Assembly (NCBI GenBank): GCA_036524775.1
Contig: DATDBO010000002.1
Coordinates: forward strand, 1-57,509
Direction of reading: 5' to 3'
DNA: 57,509 bases
DNA from: VRUE01 sp036524775
GTDB taxonomy: Bacteria; Actinomycetota; Thermoleophilia; Solirubrobacterales; 70-9
How positions within the stretch are numbered: the first letter of the stretch is position 1; each line of letters starts with the position of its first letter. The notes below the pieces were generated by a model. The model was given only the letters and a program-made list of their open reading frames with translations, made no database searches and was not told the DNA's origin. Position numbers and translations under genes: made by a program. Below are positions 57,488 to 57,509 of this stretch, piece after piece.

Positions 57488-57509
57488 GGAGGGACGGGGA
57501 CACCCACCA
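57488..57509. other. Possible start of a stem-loop element at the window edge
   Basis: GGAGGGACGGGGACACCC follows the LLM stop codon directly. Its make-up (GGAGGG..GGGG...CCC) parallels the outer arms at 14090 and 15883. The partner arm, if any, is beyond the window. Confidence 0.25.

Overview
This is a GC-rich chromosomal window, roughly 65-70% by eye, from an actinobacterium. GTG and TTG starts are frequent, start/stop overlaps are tight, and an LLM-class (F420/FMN-type) oxidoreductase and a secreted protein with an Ig-like 'CKLD...RC' module are present. These traits fit a Thermoleophilia/Solirubrobacterales-type organism. That placement is inference; no rRNA is present to confirm it.

Layout. 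(1) 1-1.3 kb: two toxin-antitoxin pairs on opposite strands (RHH-like antitoxin/PIN and Phd/PIN). (2) 1.36-14.1 kb: a polyamine uptake and catabolism locus. A leftward operon (class III aminotransferase, PucR regulator, alanine dehydrogenase, PatD-like aminoaldehyde dehydrogenase) diverges from a rightward potA-potD-potB-potC-mmsA operon, followed by a DadA/PuuB-type FAD oxidoreductase. Together they could import spermidine/putrescine and oxidise it to acetyl-CoA, recycling alanine to pyruvate. (3) 14.1-22.5 kb: enolase-superfamily enzyme, ferritin, two tandem S51 peptidases, a secreted ASH-domain protein, glutamate decarboxylase and three tandem TetR regulators. A ~128-bp structured repeat fills two of the convergent gene junctions. 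(4) 22.5-37 kb: ECF sigma factor, methyltransferase, an AT-rich scar with a small XRE gene beside tRNA-Asp, two secreted wall/protease-type proteins, MBL hydrolase, FHA-HTH protein, a short FtsH-like protease, MpaB-family protein, saccharopine-dehydrogenase-like protein, SRPBCC protein, tRNA-Val, MMPL transporter, VOC, DUF899 and SIMPL proteins.

(5) 37-48.1 kb is accessory. It starts with a DUF2283/DUF4258-like pair and a lower-GC membrane/coiled-coil gene. A compact cassette follows: DnaQ-BRCT exonuclease, two single-domain WYL-like proteins, an OLD-family ATPase/TOPRIM nuclease and a GNAT-like protein. Next come a 55-aa gene, a perfect 25-bp inverted repeat, a frameshifted tyrosine integrase, an excisionase and small HTH regulators with a 20-bp palindromic operator. 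The region ends at a tRNA-Glu-like gene whose D-loop carries an extra hairpin. The cassette is the best candidate for an undescribed, probably anti-phage, system.

(6) 48.1-57.5 kb is core: SDR, CDF metal transporter, a leftward argF-lgt-prmC-lysS operon, EEP-family protein, lysine-rich H1-like protein, RlmD/TrmA-type RNA methyltransferase and an LLM oxidoreductase.
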